A model generated the notes under the pieces. It ran no database searches. It worked only from the letters and a program-made list of their open reading frames with translations, and was not told the origin of the DNA. From positions 186,001 through 250,000 of the forward strand of contig NZ_CAKLPX010000003.1 of assembly GCF_923077115.1 (NCBI RefSeq): DNA of 64,000 bases, given 5' to 3'. The DNA comes from Sinobacterium norvegicum. GTDB taxonomy: Bacteria; Pseudomonadota; Gammaproteobacteria; Pseudomonadales; Sinobacteriaceae. How positions within the stretch are numbered: position 1 is the stretch's first letter; every line of letters starts with the position of its first letter. Positions 15,672 to 24,459 of the stretch are shown here, piece by piece. The translations under genes and the position numbers were made by a program.

Positions 15672-17270
15672 TTAAATACTTTCAGCAGGTTCAGCAGGTT
15701 CAGCAGGTTCAGCAGGTTCAGCAGGTTCAGCAGGTTCAGCAGGTTCAGCAGGTTCGGCAGGTTGTTGCGGCTCTGTCATTGCCTTGGTTTTCTTGGGCTG
15801 ATCAGTCACGAGCTTGTTAATGCTGGGTATAGCCATAGACTGATGGTTGTCGGCGCTGTCTTGGCTGGGACCATAACGGCGTATCACCGGCAGAAACAGC
15901 CCCGCAGGCGCGGGTAACCAGTTGCCGCGAAGCGAGCGTTTAGGCGGCTTGTTTTGCATGTAAATATCGATAGAGCCATCGGCATTCACCATTAATTCTT
16001 TGCTGTTGCTGCCAATGGAGTAGCGCTGCAGTTCATTGCTATAAAACAACTGTTGGGGCAGGGTATAGAGGCTGATCGACCAGAAGTATTGTGTAGTGGG
16101 TAGCTGTTCCTTGTCGAAATGCAGAACGTATTGATGGCTGCTGGCATCCAATGGCTGTTGCTCGCCGTCGGCCAACCAGCTGTAACTGTCGCTTTGCTGT
16201 TTATTGTTACTCCAGGGGCCGATCATCAAGCCTAGGCTGCGGCTGATGTAGTCTGTTTTTATCGTGTTGCGGTCGCCATAGAGTCGTCGCTCTTGCGGTG
16301 TTGCGGCCTCAGCTGTCAGCAGCAGTTTGGCATCATCAATACCTTTTTGGATGGCGAGACGTTGTGAGTCGTTTAGGCGATTAGCGTCGAAATCCCCGTC
16401 GCTGCTGATACCAATCTTCGCCAGATGCGCCCAGGCACTATCGTCCTCTTTCTGCTTTTTGATAAAGGGCATCAGGAATTTTAAATAACTAAAAAATGAT
16501 GGGCGCGAAAGGTTTTTTTGCGCCCAAACCGGCCAGTATGTATCCATCTTCGGCGGTGGTTGAGTACCCAAGTATTGGCTCAAAGGTTTTAATTGATAGC
16601 TTTGCTGGATGGCCTGCAAATTATCAGCGTCTTCACCGCCCTCGAAACCGGTACGGGTTAGCGAACCCAGCAGCGAACTCTCGCCACGTATCACCCGTTT
16701 AATGCCTGTCGGTACCTTGCCCTGCCAACCTGGGGCAACCAGTAAATAGTTACCACCCTGGTAGCCATCTTTTATCGATCCGGGGTTGTCGATAATAAAG
16801 CCCCATAAATCATTCCATTGCGAGGTGTAGTAACGGTCGGGTTCGACCTCTGGCAACGTCAGTACGTAGGGCTCTGCGCGCAGGTCGACCCAGGCCCAGG
16901 AGTAGGGGGTGTCGTTGTTAGGCAGTTTGACTTGATTATTCTTTGCTGTCACCGGCTGATAGTGGCCAAAGACACCAAAGCCGCCAATATATTGCTGCGA
17001 GCTACGATTGATGGCCTGTTGATAGAGCTGGCCATAGTTGACAATGACTGGGTAGGCAAAGATATAGCTCTCTTTGACGATGGTGGTAATGTCGCTGTCA
17101 GTGAGCTGTGCCATGGTGGCGTTGCTGTCATCAGTCCAGCTGTTTGAGCTTGTCAGAAGTAGGAATAATGCGCCGCATATACTCAGTACATTACGTGTCT
17201 CACGGCCAGTACGGCCACGGTTATGGCCTGGCGTTATGCGTAACGAGATATGAGGGATTAGCTTGATCAT
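15672..17270 (-). CDS. Exported DUF1254/DUF1214 protein with Pro-Ala-Glu repeat tail
   Basis: A protein of about 532 aa from the ATG at 17270; a GTG at 17315 is also open. A basic N-terminal region precedes a hydrophobic export segment (NVLSICGALFLLLTSSNSW). DUF1254 landmarks are ESYIFAYPVIVNYGQLYQQA and KLPNNDTPYSWAWVDLRAEP. DUF1214 landmarks are FWSISLYTLPQQLFYSNEL and NWLPAPAGLFLPVIRRYGP. After the domain, a linker rich in Lys and Thr leads to nine Pro-Ala-Glu units and then SI, encoded by a 9-bp tandem repeat. It is a paralogue of the gene at 3500, with the same domain order but a longer C-terminus. Function unknown, probably periplasmic. Confidence 0.83.
   Translation of the reverse strand: MIKLIPHISLRITPGHNRGRTGRETRNVLSICGALFLLLTSSNSWTDDSNATMAQLTDSDITTIVKESYIFAYPVIVNYGQLYQQAINRSSQQYIGGFGVFGHYQPVTAKNNQVKLPNNDTPYSWAWVDLRAEPYVLTLPEVEPDRYYTSQWNDLWGFIIDNPGSIKDGYQGGNYLLVAPGWQGKVPTGIKRVIRGESSLLGSLTRTGFEGGEDADNLQAIQQSYQLKPLSQYLGTQPPPKMDTYWPVWAQKNLSRPSFFSYLKFLMPFIKKQKEDDSAWAHLAKIGISSDGDFDANRLNDSQRLAIQKGIDDAKLLLTAEAATPQERRLYGDRNTIKTDYISRSLGLMIGPWSNNKQQSDSYSWLADGEQQPLDASSHQYVLHFDKEQLPTTQYFWSISLYTLPQQLFYSNELQRYSIGSNSKELMVNADGSIDIYMQNKPPKRSLRGNWLPAPAGLFLPVIRRYGPSQDSADNHQSMAIPSINKLVTDQPKKTKAMTEPQQPAEPAEPAEPAEPAEPAEPAEPAEPAESI
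15681..15761 (-). repeat. 9-bp tandem repeat (nine units) inside the DUF1254 gene
   Basis: Eight perfect copies of TTCAGCAGG are followed by one variant, TTCGGCAGG, on the plus strand. On the coding strand each unit is CCTGCTGAA, which encodes Pro-Ala-Glu. Because the unit is a multiple of three, slippage would change the tail length without breaking the reading frame. Confidence 0.95.
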
Positions 17271-17415
17271 AAAGCGGTTCCGAGGGATGAAAAACTCATT
17301 TGATTGTCCTTGCACTGTCGGTAAAGATCAATGACTTAATACATCGACAGGTCAAAACTGCGCGTAGAGACAGAATTTGCTGGCTAATCAACAAAATTTT
17401 GATATGACTATAATT

Positions 17416-17437
17416 ACAAACATACGTGTATGTTTGT
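17416..17437. promoter_or_regulatory. Palindromic operator of the RND efflux operon
   Basis: A perfect inverted repeat has arms ACAAACATAC and GTATGTTTGT around GT, 36 bp before the adaptor start. Its sequence resembles AcrR/TtgR-type operators of TetR-family repressors of RND pumps. It fits between a weak TTACAA (17414-17419) and a good TATAAT (17437-17442) spaced 17 bp apart, the classic place for a repressor site. The TetR protein encoded at the end of the same operon is the likely ligand. Confidence 0.7.
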
Positions 17438-17472
17438 ATAATCGCGCCAATTTTCACCGTTAGGGCTTTGCC

Positions 17473-18777
17473 ATGAAACTTCATCAGATAAAAGACCGAC
17501 CTTGGTTAGTCGTCGCCGTTGTGGCGGCGCTGTTGGTAGCCTATCGCTTTGCGCAGGTTGCTAATCAGGCCTCATTACCGGTGGTTGAACGGGAGCCGGT
17601 GCGAGTAAACACCTTATTCGTACAGCCGCAAAACCTGATTACCTTTGTTTTTTCTGAGGGGACTGTGCAGGCGTCTCGCAAGGCCTTTCTCGATTTTGAG
17701 ATGGCCGGTAAGGTGGTTGACCTCGGCAGTGACAGTGACGGTGAAGAGTTGCGTGAAGGGGTGCGGGTTTTTGGCCCTAAGGATGGTGCCACCCATGGGC
17801 AGATGTTGGCGCGTATCGACAGCCGAGAGAACACGGCGGGGGTGCAGTCGTTGGAGGCGCAGCTTCAGTCAGCCAGAGCTCAGAAAAGTGAGGCCGAGGC
17901 TAAAATGCAGCAGGTACGTAACGATTTAGCCCACAGCCAACAGAACTATTTACGGATGAAAGAAGTCTATGAGCGCGGTGTTATTGCTCAGGATGAGTTT
18001 AATTTAATTGAAACCAACTACCTTAACGCTCAAACCGCCATCGCCATGGCTAAGAGCAGTTTGCAGGCGACGGAGTCAGAGATTCAAAGCGTGACTGCTG
18101 AGTTGAATAAGGCGGCTGTCAGTTTGGAGAAAACGGCATTGTTTGCTCCCTTTGATGGCGTGGTCACCGCGATGAATCTGCGCCGGGATAATCATTATTA
18201 CCCCCCGGTAAGCGGTACCAGTAATCGTGAACGGGAGGCTAATAGTGCGTTTGTCATCGTCGACGACAGCCAGATGGAGATTCAACTTGAACTCCCCGCC
18301 AGTCAGGCTAAGTCGGTAAAAGAGGGGCAGGTGGTCTATTTGGCCGCCGATGACAGAGCACTGTATGCGGCGGAGAAAACAGGACACCTCAATCAGGCGG
18401 TGGCACAGGGAACAATCTGGTCTGTCAGCCCGGCGATTAACCTACAGCGACGCTCACAGACAGTCAAAGTGCGTTTTCAGCAGGGTAATTTGCGTCTTAA
18501 CGAGGGCCAATTTGTGCGTGCATGGATCGTGGTTGAGCAGGTGGAGAATGTGGCCACCCTGCCGCGTCATGCCATGTCGTTTAAGCACGGCAAGCCTTAT
18601 GTCTATGTTGTCGATAGTAATAACAAAGTCAGTGTTCGTCAGCTGGAGCTGGGTCTCAGCGGTCTGCGCCAAGTCGAAATCATCAGTGGTGTCAGCGTTG
18701 GCGATGCGGTGGTCGAACGTGGTCAACATTTGTTGGTTGATGGCGGTGAAGTGATTATCGTAGGGGATACCCAATGA
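17473..18777 (+). CDS. RND efflux periplasmic adaptor (membrane fusion protein)
   Basis: A 434-aa HlyD/AcrA-type adaptor. The N-terminal hydrophobic anchor WLVVAVVAALLVAYRFA is at residues 10-26. A coiled-coil hairpin covers about residues 115-220 (LEAQLQSARAQKSEAEAKMQ ... SLQATESEIQSVTAELNKAA). The returning lipoyl-like half has LFAPFDGVVTAMNLRRDNHY. The C-terminal barrel ends GDAVVERGQHLLVDGGEVI. It links the inner-membrane transporter to an outer-membrane TolC-like channel, which is not in this window. It overlaps the permease gene by 4 bp. A palindromic operator lies just upstream. Confidence 0.92.
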   Translation: MKLHQIKDRPWLVVAVVAALLVAYRFAQVANQASLPVVEREPVRVNTLFVQPQNLITFVFSEGTVQASRKAFLDFEMAGKVVDLGSDSDGEELREGVRVFGPKDGATHGQMLARIDSRENTAGVQSLEAQLQSARAQKSEAEAKMQQVRNDLAHSQQNYLRMKEVYERGVIAQDEFNLIETNYLNAQTAIAMAKSSLQATESEIQSVTAELNKAAVSLEKTALFAPFDGVVTAMNLRRDNHYYPPVSGTSNREREANSAFVIVDDSQMEIQLELPASQAKSVKEGQVVYLAADDRALYAAEKTGHLNQAVAQGTIWSVSPAINLQRRSQTVKVRFQQGNLRLNEGQFVRAWIVVEQVENVATLPRHAMSFKHGKPYVYVVDSNNKVSVRQLELGLSGLRQVEIISGVSVGDAVVERGQHLLVDGGEVIIVGDTQ

Positions 18778-21700
18778 CTGGAGTTTTTCGTCGCCGACTC
18801 TTTGTTGAAACATTGATTGGTCGTCTGCTACTGGGGATGTTGCTGCTGGCCGGTGTCATGGCCTACAACAATATGGCGCGGGAAAACTTTCCCGATCTAG
18901 AAATTCCCCAGGCCTTGGTCAGCACCTATTGGCCCGGTGCTGCACCGGATCAAATCGAGAAGAGCGTGACCAAACACCTGGAAGATGAAATCGTTAGTAT
19001 CAATGGCTTAAAGTCTTATACCAGTGGTTCTTATAACTCTTACTCAATCATTGCAGTGGAATTTGATGCCGATATGAACCTGTCGGATTCAATGCAGTTA
19101 TTGCGTGCCGCTGTTGATAAGGCGGCGGCAGAGTTTCCCAGCGGTGCCGGCATCGAAAAGTCCAGTATTGAAGAAATGGCAGTGACTAATATGCCGGTGG
19201 TGACGTGGTCGCTCAGCGGCAGTGTCGATGACATGCTGATCTCCGACAGCGCCAAGCGCTTAGAAAAGGCGCTCGAGGCGTTGCCGCTGGTCAAGAAGGT
19301 CAATATCAGCGGCCTGCGAGAAAAAAGCCTACATATTCGTTTACACCATGAGCGTTTAAGAGAGCTGGGGATATCACCCATTACTGTTCGTGATCGTATT
19401 CAGTCGGCAAATAACGATATGGCTTGGGGAGAGTTTGAAGCAGAAGAGAATACTTATAACCTCTATCTAGCGGGACGATTTGAGACCGTCGAGCAGCTGC
19501 GACAACTACCGATAGGGCGATTAGAAAACCAGCGGCCTGTTCGCCTCGAAGAGGTTGCCGAGGTCAATCTTCAGCTCGACAAAGAGAAAAGTCGCTCTTT
19601 TTTTAGTATCGAGGGCGGCGATTATCGCCGCGGTGTTACGCTCGATGTGCTCAAGCGCCCAGGCGCCGATAGTCTTGCCGTCATTGCCTCCACACAGGCG
19701 TTAATCGATCAGTGGCAACAGCAGCAGGATTGGCCGCGAGGGTTAAAGATTACGCGATTAAGCGATGATGGCGAACTGATCGAGTTGGCGTTTAATGATA
19801 TTTCATCGTCGATGATGCAGGCGGTAGTCATCGTCTTTTTGGTCTTGATGTTACTGCTCAGTTGGCGCGAGGCATTGATTGCCGGTTTTGCCCTACCAGT
19901 AACGATGTTGGCCGTGCTAGCGATCATGGGGCTGTTGGGTTATAGCTTCAACTCGATGATTATGATCGGTATGGTGCTAGCGTTAGGGTTAATGGTCGAT
20001 GTCTATATCCTTGTGATGGAGGGTATGCATGATAATTATTATGTTCGCAAACAGCCGTATTCCACTGCGGTCTTAAGCACGGTTAAGCAGTTTTTCTTAC
20101 CGGCAGCCGCGGGGCAGCTGACCACCATTTTGGCGATGTTGCCAATGATGATGATTGGCGGTATCGATGGCAAGTTCATTCGTATTCTGCCGATAACGAT
20201 TACGGTATCGTTGCTGGTAAGTTTATTGGTGGCCTTTGCCATCTGCCTTCCGTTGTCGCGCTATCTATTAGAAAACACAGAGAGTGAAAAAGAGCTCTAT
20301 ATCGATAAATTGGCTCGCGAATACCGTCAACGCGTGCAGCATTGGTTGATGACCCATGTGGTTGTCAGTCGCCGTCGAGCAGGGTTGTGGGTGAGCGGTG
20401 CCATCGGCTTGTTTATTGGCAGTATTTTTATTGCCGGTTTGCTGCCGTCACAGATGTATGCTGAAACGGATGATCGAAAAATTGGCGTGGCCATTGTACT
20501 GCCACCAGATGCCACCTTGGAACAGTCCCAGCGGGTGGCAGACAAGGTGTCGGTGTTTTTGCAGCGCCAGCCCTGGATAGAGAAAAGCGTGGCCTATGTG
20601 GGGGCTAAAAGCCCGATGACGACGGGCTCGTTGAAAGATGCTCTGCTGCCGAGTGAGGCATGGAATCAGGTTGGTTTTAGTCTGACATTATTGCCCAAGC
20701 ATGAGCGTCAATTGTTGTCCTTCGAATACCTTGATGGTATCCGTAGTGGCATCCTCGATGCCACCGCAGACGAGCCGGGTTTGCAGCTTCGGCTGGTGCA
20801 TATAGGAGGTGACCCGGGTGCGGAGGCGCCTATTCAAATCGATTTTATTGGCGATGACTATCAACAGTTGGCCGATATTGCCGCCGAGGCAAAGCGGCGC
20901 TTAGCCGGTATTGCGGGCACTGTCGATATCGATGATAACCTCGGGCCAATGTTGAACGAAATTCGCTTTACCCTCGACGCTGAGATGCTCAATTTCCACG
21001 GCATTGATGAGCAGGATATGGCACAGCAAATTCGTATTGCGATGGAAGAGGATAAAATCGGCGAGTTCAAGGTTGAGGGTATCGACGATGATCCCAAAAT
21101 TCGTCTCAGTGTGCACTGGCCAAGCCGCGGCAATGAGCAGGGTGGACCAAAGAATGTTGCCGAATTAGAGTTGCTGCAGATTATCACCCCCGATGGCCAG
21201 TCCGTGCCCATGTTAGATTTGGCGGAGTACACTATTGCTAATATTCCTCGGGTGTTAGTGCATAAAGAGGGGCAGCGCTCAGTGACGGTTAACGCGCGAG
21301 TTGAGGGGCGGACAGTCGGTGAGATTTTGACTGATTTTGTGCCAGAGCTGGAGGCAATGTCGGCCACTTGGCCGGCGGAATATTACTATCAACTTGCCGG
21401 TGAAGTGGAAAAATCCGACAATAGTTTTGGTCAGATGGGGGTGGCGCTAATCGCGGCGCTGGTGTTGATTTTTGTGTTATTGGCGCTGATTTTCAACTCC
21501 TTTGCCCAGCCACTGATTATTCTGGCGGTGGTGCCGTTGGCTATGATCGGGACCTTCTTGGGTTTTTTCCTCACCGGCACGATAATGTCGTTTTCCGGCA
21601 TGATCGGCGTGGTCTCGCTGGCCGGTATCGCGGTGAATAATGGTATCGTGTTGGTCGATACTATTAATCGCAACCGGGCCAAGGGTATGGCTGTCGCACA

Positions 21701-21929
21701 GGCGGCCAGCCTCGGCGCGGCCGAACGTCTGCGGCCGATACTCAGCACCAGCCTGACGACCATCTTGAGCCTGTTGCCGCTGGCCTTTACCGACCCCTCA
21801 TGGTACCCGCTGTGCATGGCGATCATATACGGCATGATTGCCTCAACAATGATCGCCATACTCATTGTCCCAGCACTGTATTTATTAATGACTAATGATG
21901 ACAGTCAGCGACAGGTACAAACATTCTAA
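18774..21929 (+). CDS. RND-family efflux permease
   Basis: A 1051-aa inner-membrane proton-driven transporter with the RND layout: two sets of transmembrane helices, each preceded by a large periplasmic loop (about residues 35-330 and 555-865). Conserved starts are ARENFPDLEIPQALVSTYWP and GAAPDQIEKSVTKHLEDEI. In helix 4 the motif is GLMVDVYILVMEGM, so only one of the two neighbouring aspartates of AcrB (D407/D408) is present. In helix 10 the motif is GIAVNNGIVLVDTINRNRA, with Asn where AcrB has Lys940. Proton coupling therefore differs from AcrB. Substrates unknown. Operon: adaptor, permease, TetR. Confidence 0.92.
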   Translation: MTGVFRRRLFVETLIGRLLLGMLLLAGVMAYNNMARENFPDLEIPQALVSTYWPGAAPDQIEKSVTKHLEDEIVSINGLKSYTSGSYNSYSIIAVEFDADMNLSDSMQLLRAAVDKAAAEFPSGAGIEKSSIEEMAVTNMPVVTWSLSGSVDDMLISDSAKRLEKALEALPLVKKVNISGLREKSLHIRLHHERLRELGISPITVRDRIQSANNDMAWGEFEAEENTYNLYLAGRFETVEQLRQLPIGRLENQRPVRLEEVAEVNLQLDKEKSRSFFSIEGGDYRRGVTLDVLKRPGADSLAVIASTQALIDQWQQQQDWPRGLKITRLSDDGELIELAFNDISSSMMQAVVIVFLVLMLLLSWREALIAGFALPVTMLAVLAIMGLLGYSFNSMIMIGMVLALGLMVDVYILVMEGMHDNYYVRKQPYSTAVLSTVKQFFLPAAAGQLTTILAMLPMMMIGGIDGKFIRILPITITVSLLVSLLVAFAICLPLSRYLLENTESEKELYIDKLAREYRQRVQHWLMTHVVVSRRRAGLWVSGAIGLFIGSIFIAGLLPSQMYAETDDRKIGVAIVLPPDATLEQSQRVADKVSVFLQRQPWIEKSVAYVGAKSPMTTGSLKDALLPSEAWNQVGFSLTLLPKHERQLLSFEYLDGIRSGILDATADEPGLQLRLVHIGGDPGAEAPIQIDFIGDDYQQLADIAAEAKRRLAGIAGTVDIDDNLGPMLNEIRFTLDAEMLNFHGIDEQDMAQQIRIAMEEDKIGEFKVEGIDDDPKIRLSVHWPSRGNEQGGPKNVAELELLQIITPDGQSVPMLDLAEYTIANIPRVLVHKEGQRSVTVNARVEGRTVGEILTDFVPELEAMSATWPAEYYYQLAGEVEKSDNSFGQMGVALIAALVLIFVLLALIFNSFAQPLIILAVVPLAMIGTFLGFFLTGTIMSFSGMIGVVSLAGIAVNNGIVLVDTINRNRAKGMAVAQAASLGAAERLRPILSTSLTTILSLLPLAFTDPSWYPLCMAIIYGMIASTMIAILIVPALYLLMTNDDSQRQVQTF

Positions 21930-21947
21930 GTGCGAGGAAGGGGCGGT

Positions 21948-22556
21948 ATGGCAAGAAAAAGTAAGCATGAGGCGGAAAAAACCCGGCAGGCATTACTCGA
22001 TTCTGCACTGCAAATGTTTGGCGAATTAGGCCTGGTTAAAACAACACTCAGCCAGATTGCCAAAAATGCAGGGGTTACCCGCGGTGCTATCTATTGGCAC
22101 TTTGATGATAAGGCTGACCTGATGATGGCGCTGTGGCAGGCAGAGTTTTCGGGCTTTAATATTATTGCCGCTGAGATGGCCAGCTTGACGGGTAAAGAAC
22201 TGCGACAGGCGCTGTTACAGTCCTGCCAAGAGTTTTGCCAGCAGTGCTTTAGCAACCCGCGACTGCAACAGGTGGTCAAGCTGTCTCTGCAAGTGTATGC
22301 CGATGAAGATTGCATGAAAATATTCGCGGATTGTCGGCAGCAGGATATTGATAGTCTGCAGGCTGTGATGGATTTGTTGTTTGCCGAGCAGCAGTTGCTG
22401 CCGCATTTAAATGCTGAGTCGGCGACATGGGTGTTGAATGCGATGATTGCAGGTTTTTGCCATCAATGGGTGGTAGTCGATGAGGATAAGCAGATAGCAG
22501 GCCAGCTGCCGGCTCTTATGCGCAGTCTCGAATGCAGTCTTTTCAACACGGCTTGA
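21948..22556 (+). CDS. TetR/AcrR-family transcriptional repressor
   Basis: A 202-aa protein from the ATG at 21948, which has GAGGAAGGGG just upstream. The N-terminal HTH is at about residues 10-55, with TTLSQIAKNAGVTRGAIYWHFDDKADL typical of AcrR/TtgR regulators of RND pumps. The C-terminal ligand domain is all-alpha. It lies directly behind the permease on the same strand, so it is probably autoregulated with the pump through the palindrome at 17416. An upstream in-frame GTG at 21930 would add six residues. Confidence 0.9.
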   Translation: MARKSKHEAEKTRQALLDSALQMFGELGLVKTTLSQIAKNAGVTRGAIYWHFDDKADLMMALWQAEFSGFNIIAAEMASLTGKELRQALLQSCQEFCQQCFSNPRLQQVVKLSLQVYADEDCMKIFADCRQQDIDSLQAVMDLLFAEQQLLPHLNAESATWVLNAMIAGFCHQWVVVDEDKQIAGQLPALMRSLECSLFNTA

Positions 22557-22810
22557 TGGGCTTATCCAAAGGCTATTTTTTCGATGTATTATCAATTATG
22601 TACGCCTTAATCGCTGGCCGCAGCCACTCGCCGGGTTACCGCGAAAGCAATTGCAACAACAACTGGCTTCCTCGTCAGAGTTGGGCAGTACTTAACAGGC
22701 GGCGGCAAGAGGTAACCGTCGTCGCCAGTCACAGGATGAAATACCGTGAGTCTGACGCGGATAGATGGCACAATTGCGGCGTTTTTATCGATTACTCAAT
22801 AGGTCTCAGC

Positions 22811-23242
22811 ATGGATATTACCGCCAAACTACAACAACACTGCCAGCACAACCGTGATACGGGGCTTACCGCGGCGGTTATTGAAGACATTGATAATGCC
22901 GAGAACCAATATGCTTTGCTATCGATCTTTTCCAGCGACGTTAATGCGGGGGGCTTTGCTCAGTTCGTATATAATGCCAACGGTATTTACATCGGCGAGG
23001 TTTTTGAGATTTTAGAAAAAATCGAGGCGACCGAGACCGCGATATTTTTAGATCGGGCGATTAATCTTTGTCTCGATGAGGAAAAGTTGTATCAGAAATT
23101 CCTCGCCGCAGATTTTGCCGATTCCTATTTTAAAAAGAAGCTCGATAAGATCAGCGAGGACTACCGCAAGGCTGAACAGAGCTTTGAACAAGAGGCCGAG
23201 GAATACCTATCCGCGTTAATCACGGGCTGTGAGGCGGAGTAA
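22811..23242 (+). CDS. DUF4375 (DMP19-like) domain protein
   Basis: A 143-aa protein from the ATG at 22811. The frame stays open upstream to 22532, but that part has unusual composition and no family match. The core NAGGFAQFVYNANGIYIGEV and AIFLDRAINLCLDEE (about residues 40-90) fits DUF4375, the fold of Neisseria DMP19, a DNA-mimic protein. The C-terminal part is strongly acidic (SEDYRKAEQSFEQEAEEYLS). Function unknown; a protein-interaction role is plausible. It sits 3 bp before the LysE-type gene, so the two may be co-transcribed. The 254 bp upstream hold nothing I recognise. Confidence 0.65.
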   Translation: MDITAKLQQHCQHNRDTGLTAAVIEDIDNAENQYALLSIFSSDVNAGGFAQFVYNANGIYIGEVFEILEKIEATETAIFLDRAINLCLDEEKLYQKFLAADFADSYFKKKLDKISEDYRKAEQSFEQEAEEYLSALITGCEAE

Positions 23243-23245
23243 CAA

Positions 23246-23875
23246 GTGCTGTTGCCTGTTGAGGTGTTATTGACATTCTTCTTGGTGTCGACCTTGTTAT
23301 CGTTGTCACCGGGGCCTGACAATATTTTTGTATTGACTCAGTCCATCGTCAACGGGGCGCGCGCTGGGATTGTTATTACACTAGGGTTGTGCACCGGTTT
23401 GATTTTTCACAGTGTTGCCGTGGCGTTTGGCTTGGCGACAGTGTTTCAAACCAGCCCGGCAGCCTTTACCGCGTTGACAATGATGGGTGCCGGTTATTTA
23501 TTGTATTTGGCTTGGATGAGTCTTCGTGCCAACGACACGTATCTAATCGCCGATAAATCCGCGGCAGCAGACATTGCTTTCATGCGGCTATACCGGCGCG
23601 GCATTATTATGAATATAACCAACCCCAAGGTGGCGATTTTCTTTCTCGCTTTTCTGCCGCAGTTTACGATCGCCGACCAGGGTAATATGGCTATTCAACT
23701 GCTGACCCTCGGTGCGGTGTTTATTCTTGCAGCACTGCTTGTCTTTTGTGCGATTGCGTCGGCTTCAGGCCAGCTGCGTCAGCTGTTTGTTTCGTCGAAA
23801 ACAGTGCAAAAAAGGTTGAATGTAACCGCAGCAGTGGTATTTGCACTGTTAGCGTTGCGCTTGCTGTTGGTTTAA
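23246..23875 (+). CDS. LysE/RhtB-family amino acid exporter
   Basis: A 209-aa membrane protein with six predicted hydrophobic segments. The family signature LLSLSPGPDNIFVLTQSIVN is at about residues 18-37, and a second signature GIIMNITNPKVAIFFLAFLPQF is at about residues 112-134. Both are characteristic of the RhtB branch, which exports homoserine, threonine or related metabolites. The substrate cannot be told from sequence. The start is GTG at 23246. A hairpin with TCAATAA/TTATTGA arms lies 40 bp after the stop (23916-23934). Confidence 0.88.
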   Translation: MLLPVEVLLTFFLVSTLLSLSPGPDNIFVLTQSIVNGARAGIVITLGLCTGLIFHSVAVAFGLATVFQTSPAAFTALTMMGAGYLLYLAWMSLRANDTYLIADKSAAADIAFMRLYRRGIIMNITNPKVAIFFLAFLPQFTIADQGNMAIQLLTLGAVFILAALLVFCAIASASGQLRQLFVSSKTVQKRLNVTAAVVFALLALRLLLV

Positions 23876-24121
23876 GTCAAGGCGCGGCGGGGGTTCCAGG
23901 CCGATTGAAGAAAAATCAATAAGCTTTTTATTGAAGTGTAGACATCTCTGATTATTCTCTGTAACATTTGGTTCAGCTAGAAAGAAAGTCTCATGTTTAT
24001 AGTCTCCAATTCGTTGTTTTATTCGTAATTCCTTCGACCTGTAGCTTCATAAGTCTAAGTCTATTTTCCCGCTATTAACGCCTTATAAGGGCACTTTTCA
24101 ATTAAATATCAGGATATTATT
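23876..24121 (+). promoter_or_regulatory. Long leader region of the first cold-shock gene
   Basis: About 246 bp without an ORF separate the LysE-type gene from the csp start. Cold-shock genes of the cspA type often have long structured 5' UTRs that act as RNA thermosensors, and this AT-rich stretch fits that position. I could not find the E. coli cold-box sequence or a certain -10/-35 pair. An inverted repeat TCAATAA/TTATTGA is at 23916-23934. Confidence 0.4.
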
Positions 24122-24331
24122 ATGTCTAATACAACTACTGGCACTGTAAAATGGTTCAACGAAACTAAAGGTTTCGGTTTCATCGAGCAAGAGTCTGGCC
24201 CAGATGTTTTCGCTCACTTCAGCGCTATCACTGGCGACGGTTTCAAAACCCTTGCTGAAGGCCAAAAAGTTGAGTTCACCGTAACTCAAGGTCAAAAAGG
24301 CCCACAGGCTGAGAACATCGTAGCTCTATAA
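24122..24331 (+). CDS. Cold-shock protein, CspA family
   Basis: A 69-aa single-domain OB-fold RNA/DNA chaperone. RNP1 is KGFGFIEQ (about residues 16-23) and RNP2 is VFAHFSAI (about 30-37), preceded by the typical start [11 protein letters not shown]. These proteins bind single-stranded RNA and melt secondary structure during cold shock or growth transitions. It is followed by its own strong terminator and then a second csp gene, so the two are probably independently regulated despite being adjacent. Confidence 0.95.
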   Translation: MSNTTTGTVKWFNETKGFGFIEQESGPDVFAHFSAITGDGFKTLAEGQKVEFTVTQGQKGPQAENIVAL

Positions 24332-24348
24332 TCTGCTACCATGTCATC

Positions 24349-24385
24349 AAAAAAGGTAAGCTTCTTTAAGCTTACCTTTTTTTTT
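24349..24385 (+). terminator. Terminator between the two cold-shock genes
   Basis: A perfect stem of AAGGTAAGCTT and AAGCTTACCTT with a 4-nt loop is followed by a run of T. It lies 18 bp after the first csp stop. Confidence 0.9.
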
Positions 24386-24394
24386 GGCTTAAAT

Positions 24395-24424
24395 TTCACA
24401 AAATCAGCCGAGCGTGCGTATAAT
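24395..24424 (+). promoter_or_regulatory. Probable promoter of the second cold-shock gene
   Basis: TATAAT at 24419-24424 is preceded by TTCACA at 24395-24400, an 18-bp spacer. A 35-bp leader with a strong AGGAG precedes the ATG at 24460. Confidence 0.5.
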
Positions 24425-24459
24425 CAGCTAGGTAACTATCGATTAACTAGGAGAAAAAA

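Noticed and set aside
15681-15761. Possible CRISPR array
   Set aside because: The units are 9 bp with no spacers and lie inside a coding frame.
15657-15917. Plus-strand ORF with repeated Ser-Arg-Phe
   Set aside because: It is the opposite strand of the 9-bp repeat in the DUF1254 gene.
22532-22810. N-terminal extension of the DUF4375 gene
   Set aside because: The extra 93 codons have atypical composition and no domain, and the ATG at 22811 starts the family region.
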